NCBI RefSeq assembly: GCF_001039355.2
Contig: NW_019775447.1
Span: 69,351 to 133,350 of the forward strand
Length of the DNA: 64,000 bases
DNA from: Lingula anatina
Lineage: Eukaryota; Brachiopoda; Lingulata; Lingulida; Lingulidae
Reading direction: 5' to 3'
Position numbers and translations under genes: made by a program. Of the stretch, positions 21,428 to 33,130 are shown piece after piece; positions within the stretch are counted from its first letter, which is position 1, and each line of letters opens with the position of its first letter. The notes under the pieces are model-generated. The model made no database searches, was not told the DNA's origin, and worked only from the letters and a program-made list of their open reading frames with translations.

Positions 21428-24400
21428 TAACCATCTTAAGGATGAAAGACATAAAAAAGTACATACATAAAATCGTACACATCATTCACATAATAAGACC
21501 GTTCACTTACTCACTATCCGCTTCGTTCCAGTGTGAATAGGTATTATCAACGTGAGTCAGGGAGAACTGTAATCAGTTTATAAAATAATCCGTCTATTTC
21601 TAAAATCCTCATGTACCCTAACCCTGCTAATACATACCTCCTCTGACAACCCCTGTCTGTCTGCTATCTTCTTCGTCTTCATCTCTCCGCTGCTTTGGGC
21701 CGTGGGTCCAGTCTCTCCATTCATATTAAGACCACTCAGCTCCTCTTGGTCACTGTTACTGACCGCTTGACCGTTGGTGGAATTGATCTGCGTGTCCAGC
21801 ATTAATTGTAGTAGATCCACACGTCTTTTCTACATAAAAAAAAGTACGCAAACATTAAAACTATGTGACTGTACTACCGTGTAGTGCTAGAGGTGGATTT
21901 GTAAATAATAAATGTCACATTTCCGCCCACCAGTCACTCATATCGGTGCCACGCCTAGTTATTCAAGGCAAAATCACCATATTTTACCAAAATTTAAATG
22001 CGTTTTATACATGCAATTTTACACAGGACCTTTATATTTTTAGATATAATTAATTACCCACATGTAGATTATGATATAACTTTTTTATCAAACATGGCAG
22101 ACATTATGGTCTCAAATACCGTAATGCCGTCACTCGTCTTGTCTCAACTACTGCAGTCCAGTCAGTCATCTTGTCTCAACTACCACAATCCCGCCAGTAA
22201 TCTTATCTCAACTACCGCAATCCAGTCACGCATCTTGTCTCAACTACCGCAATCCAGTCACTCATCTTGTCTCAACTACCACAATCCCGTCACACATCTT
22301 GTCTCAACTACTGCAGTCCTGTCACTCACCTTAGGATCGTGAATTGCTTTCCTGGCGGCAATCGCTTCAAACCCAAGGGCCCGCAGCTTGGAGAAGGGGT
22401 CCGTTTTGATAAACAAACGAAGGAAAATGAAAAACTTCCACAGAAGCCTGCGAACTTCAGGAAACATGACTGCAAAAAAAAAATCATGTTATTAGAAGAC
22501 CCATACCATTCCTATCAACGAAAAGTGGCACCCGTAAGTTAACGTGAGTGACACGTGGTCTAGGATCGATTAAGTAGCAAAGGAGCTTTTTGAGAAAATC
22601 TAAGCTTTTAAGTCCCCTCATAAGACAACTGCACGTTTGGACGATAGAGGGCCAAAGACGCCCGGCCCGATATCAATAGCTCAACCGTGATTATATGGAA
22701 CCAATAGTGAGGGCATTTTAATAATTCAAACTGTGACAAATGCTATACAGAAAAAAATAGGCCCTACCCAGCTGAGGAGCTCCACAGAATAGAGTCACGA
22801 ATAGAGTAAATTAAATCTTATTCTTTTTTGTTTTCTAAATATTGAATAATCAAGTTACTGAGGTCTACGAACGCTATGTATATGTCTTCCTCTGGGCTCT
22901 TAATATTAGTTGTGTGTGTGTGTGCGTGCGTGTGTTTGCGCGTGTGTGTATTTATGTGTGTGTGTGTTTATGTACCAGGCATGGCATTTGTAACAAATAA
23001 GAAACAATTTGCGTAAATCAAGCCTACATACAGTACATGTTCAGAGAACCGTAATTGTGGTACAGTTTGTGTGGTAGTACCAATATATTATACTAGTTTC
23101 CTTATTATCATTTATGCCAACCTACGGAAACTCTACCACCAATAGTTCAGGCCTTACAAACGGATTAAGCGTTTACTAACACTACCTGCAGATCTTTTAG
23201 CACTAACACCCATATTAACGACATAACCCACAAGCTTACTAGCACCACCAGAGAGAATGAATGTAAGTGATAGGTATTGTTTGTTGGTGTTAAATAATTG
23301 TACGATGCGTTGGTTAATTTGTGGGTTATGTGGTTAATATGAGCGTTAGTGTTAAAAGATCTGCGGGTAGTGTTAGTAAACGTCTAATACGTTTAAAAGA
23401 CCTGTAGTTGTGGGATATTTTATTATAAAGCCAACTTACACGCTACCAGCACCCTGAGCCGGCCGTTACCAAGGCGGTTGAACAGATCCCTGCACGCAGT
23501 GAGGAAGGGGTGGTTTCTATCCTCCACTGAGTTGATGGATAAACCAAAGGCACAGGACGCGATCACCTCCAGCGTCAGTCCCTGAAACTCGCTGAACGTC
23601 AAAGATTATTAGCATGATTATTTTTTTTATATAATTAAGCTAGATCCTTGAAATTCGATATACAGACAGGTTAATATCTGAATAAGAATAAACCGTTTGC
23701 GTTTTTGAGCTATCTCATTTAGATGTAAAATTATTTTTAGTGACATTATGCCTGTCAATTTTTTTCATTGGGGAGTGTATCGTTGTCAGCAGGTGTATGT
23801 CCGCTAAATTCTCAAATTTCCAATCAAAGTTGAACAAACTATATATAAATTTTGTATCCACAACATTCAGCGACACATAATCACTACAAGGCATACCAGT
23901 AAAAGGGGGGGGGGGGGGGCATTTGATATTACCTTTGAATATTGAACGGTTTTCCCTCCTCACACCTCTTCTCCAGACATCGAAGCAGTCTCGTCACTGA
24001 GTCATTGATTAGTGGTGACATCTGGAGGGAGAATTACATCAGCCGTATCTTGAGGGTTTTGAGACAAGTTTTCTCGAAAGTACTGCCGCAGTATTTCACC
24101 TGAAGGCTTGCCCATTATTTGCAAACAAGCAACCAAATAATGCCCCTTCAAATCTACTTCGAATTGGTTTAAAATGTTAGTCATTTTGTTTTTGATATCA
24201 AAGGGGCACAATATTCCATTTATCTGGAAAACTGGTGCTCTCTGACAACGGGATCCGCTGGGAGTCTGTTACAAAATTATTGTACACACATATATTTTGT
24301 AAAGGCTACCATTTTTGAGACCTTTGATATCACGTATAAGGCACAATGAAGGATTTTAGAAAGTTCCTTTGAGTATTGGATACACTGTATAATAAATGCA

Positions 24401-26287
24401 CAAAATTTCACCAAATTTAACCACTACCGCTGGTGAAACCTTGGATTAAAACGCCTCCTACCTGTTTCATCTTCAGAGCTGAGAACGCCGGGTTTGTGTT
24501 CAGACGTAATCTTTTCCATTTGTCCCCCATGGCAATGACCATGTTGACCCCGCGCTCATCATTGGGGTCTGGAGCAATGGGGAACGGCTGGAAAGGCATC
24601 AGGGATATTGGAATAATGGTTGATAATATCAGTATTCATAACCAGTTATGTGATACTTTTTTACTACAAAACTACGTTGACCATGTGCAAATGATGATCA
24701 TAATTGAATCAAGCGTTCCCATACATGTTCACTCATTTCACGATCTCAAGTAGCGTCCTGGCGAAATGTCATTGGCTCGCAATTACAATTACAATAAAAG
24801 GCAACCAACAGTGGTTGATGATAACAGTATTCTTTACCAATTATTTGATACTTTTTTATTACAATGCCACTTTGATCATATAAAAATTGTTATCATAATC
24901 AAGTATTCTTATACACCCATTTCACGATCTCAAGTAGAGTCCTGGTGAAAATGTCATTTCTTTTCAACCTGTAATCAAAGATCGTCTATACTTTATAGAA
25001 AAAAAAAAATTTGGAAAAAAGGTATTTGCACGCTATCACACACACACACACACACACACAACATTATCATCATCCGGGCATTCCAATACTCAGTAGAACG
25101 CTGACGTCCGAATATTTACCTTCCGCGCATGAAAATGACTGAATCGCTTGATGAAAACTTCCTTCAGGAAATCCAAGTCCGTGCTGATAAGTATCGGGTT
25201 GGGCCCCTCGAAGATACTGCAGAATAAAGAGATAAATATATTTGTATATATACCAGTGCTACAAATAAGGCTGTCCTATAATTTGACTTGGATCAATCAA
25301 CGTATGCAAGCAGGGAGTTCCAATAAAACTAAATTCAAGTTGTATTTTACAACAATCATAAAGGCGAAAGGAACTCTTGGCATTTGACGTTACGTTATGT
25401 TATGTCCAAGAGAAACTTGTATTTCTATTGTTTACTGATCAAACCAAACCCACGTGCCTCACGGCCCGTTCAGACTGAAGACATAATGGACCGAAAGCAG
25501 TCCACCTCGCGCCATCAACCCACCAGATTAGACAGCGAGATCCCAATACGTGATTTGCCAATATGTGGTCATGTGATAATCCCAACGGGACCGGCTTAAA
25601 AGTACAAAAGTAATATTAGCCCACTAAACACCCCCAAAGATACTCTATCTCTCCCCACACACAACCACACACGCAAGCGCGCGCGCGCGCACGCACGCAA
25701 CCACCATTTTACTTACCCATAGAACTTTCCATATTTCTTAGTCCACCGCATTGGAGCTTCCATGGGATCCTAGGAATACAAAAATTAAATAAAACAAACT
25801 TTTCATGATGTGACAGAATATGGAGCGTTTTAAACATTGATTGCAAATTAAACTAATAGATAACCTTCCTCGGACGAAAAAGTGTTTCTATATAAGTTTC
25901 TTTTCTCTCTTCTTGTCTGAGTCTGAATTATTCGATTATTGAACCAATCTTTCTCTCTCTCTCTCTCCCCCTCTCTCTCTCTCTCTCAAATCCTATAATA
26001 CAAAATGCCCAGAACCCCCCTCCCTCTCTCTCTCTCTCAAATTCTATAATACAATTTGCCTAGTACCCCTTTTCCAAACCCGATCTCGGTGAGGTTCCCG
26101 AATGGAATGGAGGGTGTAGGGCCATCTAACCCCATCCGCTTGAAATACTGAAAGGCATGCCTTCTGTGTCTGAAAAACATGGGGCAAAATGCCAGAAAAA
26201 TATCATTTATATTTAAGAACGTTTATATTCTACACAATTAAACTTCCATCCAGCTTAGGAAATTCCTCTCACACAGACACACATAAA

Positions 26288-26383
<96 letters not shown>

Positions 26384-26524
26384 TAGACACGTACGCGCAC
26401 AGACACACAAACACACACAAGCAAACACACACAAGCAAACACACATTCCACAAACACACACACAAGCACACACGCGCGCACACACGCACACACACAAGCA
26501 CATAGAGAACCCTGCTCAAGACCT

Positions 26525-26573
<49 letters not shown>

Positions 26574-26638
26574 CACCCTGCTTACCTGTAATAAATCCCA
26601 AACAGGACCAGAATCACGGCTACCAAATACGGCCACAT
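19017..26638 (-). CDS. Cytochrome P450, CYP3 clan (gene A), 13 coding exons
   Basis: A predicted microsomal heme-thiolate monooxygenase. Exons on the minus strand, 5' to 3': 26638-26586, 26169-26067, 25769-25717, 25216-25120, 24587-24462, 24021-23933, 23591-23440, 22469-22330, 21829-21638, 21295-21149, 20325-20237, 19916 into the N gap (127 of about 147 bases seen), and 19260-19017. All visible junctions are GT-AG, and phases match gene B exon by exon. The product is about 543 residues. It starts MWPYLVAVILVLFG (membrane anchor) and has WKRLR in helix C, AGYETT in the I helix (about 347-352), EVLR as the ExxR of helix K, and [10 protein letters not shown] with the heme Cys at about 487. Exon 9 carries a Ser/Gly/Glu-rich linker of about 45 residues before the I helix, longer than in typical CYP3A. 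An AG at 26649 suggests a 5'UTR intron. Substrate unknown. Confidence 0.92.
19441..19789. other. Assembly gap (349 N) inside P450 gene A
   Basis: The gap removes about the last 20 bases and the splice donor of coding exon 12, and most of the following intron. Open frames running through the N's are artefacts. Confidence 0.95.
19950..20060. mobile_element. MITE remnant related to the CATTCAG family, in P450 A intron
   Basis: 'gcgcattcggaacaagttga', 'ggatcaaatatggccgactc' and 'aatcctctaatggtctcc' match arm segments of the elements at 20561-21043. No intact opposite arm is seen. Confidence 0.55.
20561..21043. mobile_element. Outer CATTCAG MITE interrupted by another MITE
   Basis: The left arm is GGCCTCATTCAGAATAGGGG, then 'actaactagtcc', 'gggtcaaatatgg' and 'cgacccact'. 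The right arm is the inverse: 'agtgggtcgccatatttgac', then 'cctagttag'. It is broken by the inner element and resumes at 21019 with 'ttagtcctctgtgctgaatggggcc'. The element lies in the intron between coding exons 11 and 10 of P450 gene A. Confidence 0.75.
20719..21018. mobile_element. Complete 300 bp PIF/Harbinger-like MITE nested in another MITE
   Basis: This is a near-perfect foldback: GAGGCCATTCAGAATGAGAA at the left is inverted as 'ttctcattctgaatggccct' at the right, and the arms pair for over 100 bases each. The centre is 'gggcacagtaattaaatctc'. It is flanked by TTA on both sides (20716-20718 and 21019-21021), which fits the 3 bp TWA target duplication of PIF/Harbinger elements. The superfamily is inferred from ends and duplication length. 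There is no coding capacity. Confidence 0.8.
22116..22329. repeat. Minisatellite (about 35 bp unit) touching a P450 splice donor
   Basis: About six units share 'catcttgtctcaactac' and 'gcaatccagtcact'. The array runs into the donor of P450 A coding exon 8. The plus-strand text there is 'gtcactcacctta', and repeat units carry 'gtcactcatcttg', so each unit looks like a mutated copy of the exon-intron boundary. Confidence 0.8.
23158..23398. mobile_element. 240 bp foldback element in P450 A intron
   Basis: The left arm (23158-23236) contains 'gtttactaacactacctgca', 'gatcttttagcactaacacc' and 'cataacccacaa'. The right arm (about 23322-23398) is its inverse, with 'ttgtgggttatgtgg', 'ttagtgttaaaagatctgcg' and 'tagtgttagtaaac'. 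There is no coding capacity and its family differs from the other foldbacks here. Confidence 0.85.
24618..24956. repeat. Direct duplication of about 145 bp in P450 A intron
   Basis: Blocks at about 24618-24768 and 24812-24956 share 'ggttgat.ata.cagtatt', 'tttgatacttttttattaca'-like text and 'catttcacgatctcaagtag' in order, with about 80-85 percent identity by eye. Confidence 0.75.
25954..26036. repeat. (CT)n-rich tract
   Basis: Runs of CT interrupted by 'cccc' and by a 'tcaaatcctataatacaa' segment that is repeated once as 'tcaaattctataatacaa'. It lies in the intron between coding exons 3 and 2 of P450 gene A. Confidence 0.85.
26290..26574. repeat. Compound microsatellite (CT)n(CA)n and (TAG)n
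   Basis: A CT run (26291-26326) passes into CA-rich DNA up to about 26503, then a TAG run (26525-26573) ends 12 bases before the splice donor side of P450 A coding exon 1. The many open frames here are repeat artefacts. Confidence 0.95.
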
Positions 26639-26649
26639 CTCGTCTCAGC

Positions 26650-28498
26650 CTGGAACAGAAATAAACAGCGGTCAGTGTACGTGAACATGCACGCAATAAA
26701 GTAGAGAAAAGTCAACGAAAAAGCGAGCTGAGCCAATTACGTTCTTACCGTGCAATACCCTACTTCCAGCTAATATACAGAGTAAATGTGGACCAGTAAC
26801 TGGTGTTAACGACGTAAAGCAACGTGCGTGAATGCGGTGGTGAAGGTCGTGGAATACTATTGTAAACTATATTGACCTACTTGTACTCAGTGCTATTAAT
26901 ACCACGCGTGCAGTGCTGCCGTACCGATATAGGACCTATACGTGTATATATCGGATATATAACTTGTTTCATAACTCATAGAGGTGGTAGATATCGTGGG
27001 CGCTGAATGATCTGACAGGTAAGCTGAGAATTAAAGACGTTACAATTACGTGTCGCTAAATAATTTTAATAGTTTATATATGTACATGTAATAATTGTTA
27101 AGCGAGATGTTAGGTTAACATACAGTTGGAGAAAAGCTAAGCTATGAACAGTGCATAGAGATACGGAATACGCAGATGCACATGTAATGTAACTGCAGCT
27201 GATTCTCGTAGAATGTCGCTTGTCGCAGAGATCGAGAAACTTTTTAAAATTAAGAGACACCAAAGAGAAGACGTACGTATGTGGCGATCCAATGAAACAA
27301 AGCAAAAAAAAAAAAAACTATAAAACCCTGTTACCAGTTTTTTATACCCTGTGACAGGAATTGTGACATTGGTGACATTTGTTTTTACCAACGCCAAGGA
27401 GGGTATGTATAGTATTTATTTAATTAAGTAACATGTGATATAGATATACAAATCACCCGGCCTCATGGGCCTACAAGTCACCGACCTTGTACATATCTCA
27501 GAAACAATGCCAAAAATAAAAAAAAAAACTATGATTAAGGTTGTGAGTTATAACTAAGCAAACACTATAATTTATGGTACATGAGACTCTTGAACTCTGA
27601 AAAGAACTGACCGCCTAAAACTAAAACTGTTATTTAAAGTCAATAATGCTCTCACCGTCTTACGTACTAGTATACATAATAGTAATTTAATAAATAAAAA
27701 CGTGATACATGTAGCTTATAGCCACGTTCTTTCTGTCTTTGTCGCCAGCGTAACTCAAGAAGTTATGGGTGGATTTTGATGATCTGGTTAGAATAGGTCT
27801 GAAATGGGCTTACTTTAAAGTGGCATGATTTTAGCGGTGATCCAATAATAAATTTATTAATTAATTGGTAGCAGCATTATGCAAAATGTTTTGTGGCGGT
27901 TTTTGGTTAAGCTTTCAGGATAGGTCAGGAAAGGGATGGATTTTGATGTTGACTTATTAATTTAGTTAAATAATTAATAGATAATTAATAATAATGAGAA
28001 TTAAGTGCCTTGGCGGTGGCTTGTAGCTGCAGAACGTCTTTCTAATTCTACCTGTTCTCTTGCAAGGAAACTTTATAATATAATGTCATTAACAAAACCA
28101 GTTCACCATGATTTACAATAAAATACTTCAAACATTAACATGCATAAATACAATCAATGTGATAATCAGATTATACCGGGTAATCTATATGTTAATGGAG
28201 TAGAAGCCCGTCTATGGTCTTGTCAATATCGTTATCAGTAATATGACAATAGCTAACAATTTAGTTTCTCTCCTCGGCTTTCAGTCTGGTCGTCAATGGC
28301 GTACTGATAATAATACTGATTTTATTTACGTCTCACTTTTAAAAATAAAACCCAACCTGCTAAGGGTTATGAGAGTCTTGAACCTGTGAAAGCACAGTTA
28401 AAATTCATGAGTGTTCTTTAAAATGAATAACCTGTCAATTAAACACAGAAATATTCTATATAAAAGAAATATTCTATATAAAGCTTCGTCTGTATTAG
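26650..28498. other. Left part of the P450 intergenic region
   Basis: This is the 5' flank of gene A. AG at the 26650 side fits an acceptor for a 5'UTR intron. Possible donors for its untranslated exon on the minus strand lie near 26747, 30951 and 31172, and I cannot choose between them. No gene is seen. Confidence 0.4.
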
Positions 28499-28713
28499 GC
28501 TGTATTCCCAGAGCTTTTAGATGGATCTATCCCCGCGGGGAGTCTCAGTAGATTACTGTCAGATAATTCGGCTTAAATGTCCGTCCCGCCTACTACAAAC
28601 TGTAAGGGGGTATTTAACTTTCGTGTCCGCTCGGCTGACAGCTTTTTAGCGTGAACCCCCAGGGAGTTAGGCCGATCTAAAGTAGATCAATCTAATCTCT
28701 GGAAATGGGGTCT
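28499..28713. mobile_element. GATC-palindrome foldback family, single copy
   Basis: It starts near 'gtattcccagagcttttaga', followed by 'tctatccccgcggggagtct', 'gtccgtcccgcctactacaa', 'gtgaacccccagggagttag' and the end 'ggaaatggggtc'. It is about 215 bp and matches each half of 1399-1802. Confidence 0.8.
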
Positions 28714-29700
28714 AAGATTTACTTCTTCTCCACGTCACTGGTCATTTTGCGAGAGAAACTTAAACTTTTCAGTGTCAATAAATGCCTTAAAATGTTCGCA
28801 TAGTGTACTGATCGGGTTCAGTGTTCTGGGGCCTAGACAGCATTTTGTTCAAGGACCCCCGCCCACCTATAAACAGTCACTGACACGAATAGAAAGTATG
28901 TGCTAGCGTGCAATGGAGCTATAGTGTGTGAACCGTGCCCCAGATTGTGATGAAATGACTGACCGAGATTTTGTGAAACTTGTAGTTAGTGCAGTTAATG
29001 ACGTCTGCAAATAATGAGAAATTCCAATAGTTAGTTCTTAGTATCGAGCAGAACTTTAAGTCATATAAACAGTCAGCTGCACGGTGCGTTATTTCTGATA
29101 TGTGTATTTGGAGAACGAACAACAAACAATTAACACTTAAACCATATAAATAAAGGGGACTCAATGATTTTGATGGTGTAAAAAACATTGGATAATATTG
29201 GCAGTGATGGTCATGGTGCTGTATAGAAATGGCACCTTTTTTTACACAGAAAGTCCCAGCACTCCAAAGTACAGGTAGCATTTCTTTGGAAAAGAACACT
29301 ATTTGACCCGAAGTAGGCGAGATGTAGAGCAACAACACATGTTCTCGGGCACAACAACAATAGATTTCATTCACAAAGAATGCGCCAATAATAAACTACG
29401 GTAGTAGAAGCCCATTCAAAAACCTGCAGCGTTAATAGTAAGTTTTTCTCTCACTAATTCTTGCATTTTACGTTAACATATATGCGTGAGTATTCGCATA
29501 CACTGCAGCGCGCTGAGCAGTGTTTATTAATTATATATCATCGTGTGATGGAAGCGTTGTACACAACACTGTAAGAACATACAGGGGTAGGGGCAACATT
29601 CGCAGTCGAGGTTGGTGACTTTCCACGGGTGACAGGTGTTATTTGTGGCCCGCTTTGAAAACTGGGGAATCTCAGGTATTTTCTTTTGGATATGTACATA
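28714..29700. other. Intergenic DNA, no recognised feature
   Basis: The 151-codon minus-strand frame at 28919-29374 has no recognisable domain or splice context. No gene is called. Confidence 0.4.
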
Positions 29701-29713
29701 AAAAGTGTGTGCG

Positions 29714-29751
<38 letters not shown>

Positions 29752-30053
29752 TGCGTACTTGCGTGCATGCGTGTATGTATATACACTGTGTTTGTCTGTC
29801 TGTGTGTGTGTGTGTCTGTGTGTGTGTGTGTGTGTTAGAGAGAGAGAAAGAGAGAGAGAGAGAGTGGAAGTACATGGAAAAGGGTACATAAAGAGAGATA
29901 ACGTGAATGTTTGTTTGTGTGTGTGTGTGTGTGTGNTGTATGATCTATATCTGTTAGTGGCTGAAAAGAGTAATTGGATGAGAGAGAGAGAAAGAGAGAG
30001 AGAGAGTGGAAGTACATGGAAAGGGGTACATAAAGAGAGATAACGTGAATGTT

Positions 30054-30100
<47 letters not shown>

Positions 30101-30105
30101 ATAGC
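29701..30105. repeat. Compound (GT)n/(GA)n tract with duplicated segment and one N
   Basis: A segment with 'gagtggaagtacatggaaa' and 'gggtacataaagagagataa' occurs at about 29862-29905 and again at about 30006-30049, each flanked by GA and GT runs. A single N lies at 29936 between them. The duplication may be an assembly join rather than real. Confidence 0.9.
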
Positions 30106-31780
30106 AATAGGCATAGCATATGGACGTGCATTTAATGAACATGGAGCAACACGTACAATTAGTAATGTAGATCCATACAAACACAGCTGTACTGTACATC
30201 TGCATTCGAGTCTTATCGATCTTCACACTGAGTACGGCAGCCTAGGATACATGCACTGACCAGTTCAATATGTATGTATGTGGCACAGTACACGTGCACG
30301 GACTTGTGGAATACATGCAGCATATGCGGCTTTGCCACGTGCTGAGGGTGCTGCTTGAAACAACATGAAATCAAACGTGAAAACAGCAACGCGGAGATAA
30401 AACGTGATACCGGTCCACCAAGATACAAATGTATATATGAGTGCTTGCTTATCTGGGATATAACGCTATCGGCAACCACTGGGTTTGAGTCCCAATTTTC
30501 AAGATGATTTTAACTGAGAAAATTAAATGAACTCTCCACCAGAGACATTTCTAGCCGTTACAACTTTGGACTGAGGACTTTACAGTACATTAACCTACCG
30601 TGCAAGCATAATAACGCCAACACCTCCTCCCCCCTTCCCCCCCCCCCCCCCCCAGTCACCACCCCCTCTCTCTTTATACATCCAGCTTACACGATCAGCG
30701 TTTTACAGACCAATTCTAAACGGACACGGTCCATGCGCAGATCACACGAGGTCAAGCACATTTATTAACAATGTCACGTTAACCGTGAATGTACTTGCAT
30801 ATGAACAGGCGAACGTAGAAAATAGTCGACAGAATTAACAAGAATCGGTGCACATCGCCTCTCTTGCTTAACCATTACTGGCTCAGTTCCAATGTAAACA
30901 ATACTGTTACCAGTATCAATACAGGTACAGGGTACGTATGCCTTACCTGTGGGTGGTGTTCATACGACCTCGAGGACGTGCCTGGTCTTGGCTTGGACGC
31001 TAACAAGCGGTGGATACTAGTGAGCATTAGAGATAGAGGGGCTGTAGACGCAGTTGCTGCTGTTGCACTACATCACACCTTATATTACCATAAGATAAGC
31101 ACGTGCAATGTAAGTATCATCATATCCGATAGCAACACAACAAGACATTAATAGATATATACATGTCTAAGATCACTTACCGAGGACCTAAATTACCTGC
31201 ACAAGCGCATCTTGCATTGATTGGTAAGCAGTGACACCTAGCGGCTGGCTTAGAGACACAACAGCACGGGTTATACAAGAAACAATGGCAATTTATTAAA
31301 TTATTCAACATCTTAATGTCTGGGTTGCAGTCAGGTTTAATTGTTCAAATTAATGTTTTTATTCATTTATTGGTTGATTTATTGATTAACTGATTGATTT
31401 ATTTGACTTGAGTCATTGGTTATTGATTTAAAAACTCTGTTATACACCAAAACTGCCTTTTTTTTACTTCAATGCAAATACAGAGAAATGCTTTCACCGT
31501 TTTCAGTATACAGGACCACACGCTCTGTGGAGCATTCAAGTTATAAACATACATAATGAACTTACACATAGTAAGTCAAAAGGTAGTACATCTTGCATAA
31601 TGAAAAGTTGTCCAAGTGCTCAAGTAAGTTATCCGGCCTTTTATCAAAGCCCAGTTTATGTTGCTTAAGATATTATTTGTAATTTTATAAAAGACGTCTC
31701 CTTGGTTAAAGCTCGGCCTTATAAAAAGTAGTCCCTTGCGCCGGTGAAGTACATATAACCCACTATGGAATGTTAGGATA
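30106..31780. other. Central part of the P450 intergenic region
   Basis: Contains a C-run near 30637-30653 and a minus-strand TATAAAG near 30671-30677. Short open frames have no domain. No gene is supported. Confidence 0.4.
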
Positions 31781-31949
31781 CAAGCCCGTAGCCAGGGGGG
31801 GTTCGGGGGGTTCAAAAGAACCGCCCCTTTTAGTGGGGAAAAGGTACACTCGGGGTAAAATTTGATCTATGTTCATGAAGTTTTCATGGAAAAAGGTCCA
31901 CTTTTTCAGAAAAAGAACCCCCCTTTTGAAATTGCTGGCTACGGGCCTG
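31781..31949. mobile_element. hAT-like MITE with CAAGCCCGTAG ends
   Basis: CAAGCCCGTAGCCAGG at the left is inverted as 'gctggctacgggcctg' at the right. The short repeat 'ggata' is on both flanks. Inside, 'gaaaaaggtccactttttca' and 'aaaagaacccccctttt' match the element at 17529-17712 in the opposite orientation. Confidence 0.75.
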
Positions 31950-32179
31950 GGATATATATGTTGCGTGGCCCATTTAGCTGAAAGTGCAGAAAGGTCACTA
32001 TATTACCCTTACCCCGGCGCCCTTTGTGCACTTGCTCCTTGTTGACATTCAGATGAACGTATCCGTCATACAACAACGGCTGTCAATACATTGTATTCTC
32101 TCAGCCTCCAGTACATTGTTCATCGCCTACATTGAGACTGCGCCGTGGCTCCAGGCGGCGGCTCTAGAGCGCGTGTCCG

Positions 32180-32203
32180 TGAACTTAACTTTGAAAGTCC
32201 AAA
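32180..32203. promoter_or_regulatory. Possible nuclear-receptor/HNF4-like site upstream of P450 gene B
   Basis: On the minus strand the text reads AAAGTTAAGTTCA, two half-site-like hexamers spaced by one base (DR1 type), next to CTTTGGACTTTC, close to the HNF4-preferred CAAAGTCCA core. It lies about 660 bases upstream of the TATA box. HNF4 control of CYP3A is known in vertebrates. Its use here is inference from sequence only. Confidence 0.3.
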
Positions 32204-32850
32204 GCAGGTGAGAATACACCTCGCGCTCCTGACGTCATAATGCACGCAGATCTGGAGCGTGTGCTGCGTGCATTTAACACTGAACGCGTATGTTGCGCTT
32301 ATGCAATTTATTTGTACTCGTGGACGTTTGCCAAAGGTTGAATAGTGCGCGTGTACCTAAGATCGAGGGATCACAAGTAGGGCGGGGTGCAAGTCTTTTA
32401 CTTTACTGAAACATGCCAAGGACGCAGACACAAATTGCACCCGTTCGAAATTTTTGCGGACATTTTTTAGATTCAGAAAGGGGAACTGCACAGTCGTGCA
32501 CGTACGCAAAGTTATGAGGTTTTACTGAAGGTTATTCGCTTGTTGCGACGTTGCAGTTTTCTCGTTAGTATTAATGCCAAATGGTTTCAGATTAACTTTT
32601 CAGTGTGATAAAAATGATAATGATTTGTAAAAGGTGAGAAGCAAAGTCGTTAATTATGACTGCTGTATCAGGACATGTGCACTATCTGTTTATATTCTCT
32701 CTAATTGTGAACACTGCAAAAGCGGATTTCCGCCAGGTGATAAACGCTATACAATTTCCACCTTAGCTTTTTTTCTATTTTCAGATAAAGTCATTGTATT
32801 TATGAGAGGTTTGCGGCGTTCATCCGTACCATTTGTAGCCTCGCTGCCTC

Positions 32851-32948
32851 TATAAAAGCACTGAAACTTGAAGAAGAGCTCACAGCGTTACTTAACTCGA
32901 CACAAAGTATTATCCCACGGTGACAGGACCACAGCTTTCAGAAGACAG
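32851..32948 (+). promoter_or_regulatory. TATA promoter and non-coding first exon of P450 gene B
   Basis: TATAAAAG at 32851-32858 is followed about 30 bases later by a likely start near 32880. A short untranslated exon ends 'cagaagacag' at 32948 before GTAAGT. The matching acceptor is the long pyrimidine tract ending in AG at 35520-35521, 14 bases before the gene B ATG. The implied 5'UTR intron is 2573 bases long and includes the N gap at 33873-34196. Confidence 0.65.
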
Positions 32949-33130
32949 GTAAGTTATCGTGTACTGTGGTGTCTTTTGTCTTCTGTGCAAAAACTAGCGC
33001 TTGGTAATGGACAGAAGTTAAAACTTTGTGGCAATGAAACATTGTGTCTACCATACTGATAACGGAGAAGCACTAGTACTGAAATTCGCTTTCTTTCCAA
33101 TTTTTTCTCTTATTTTGTGTCAGCATTTCT

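Noticed and set aside
26290-26573. Regular short repeats considered as a CRISPR-like array
   Set aside because: They are simple microsatellites in a eukaryotic intron, without spacer structure.
26255-26696. Overlapping frames of 82-123 codons rich in Cys-Val, Thr or Leu
   Set aside because: They are translations of CA, CT and TAG microsatellites; P450 A coding exon 1 on this strand uses a different, spliced frame.
28919-29374. 151-codon minus-strand frame
   Set aside because: No domain, no splice context, and composition like the flanking AT-rich DNA.
30671-30677. Minus-strand TATAAAG as promoter of P450 gene A
   Set aside because: No suitable donor at the expected distance, and the neighbourhood is simple repeat; several other donors are equally possible.
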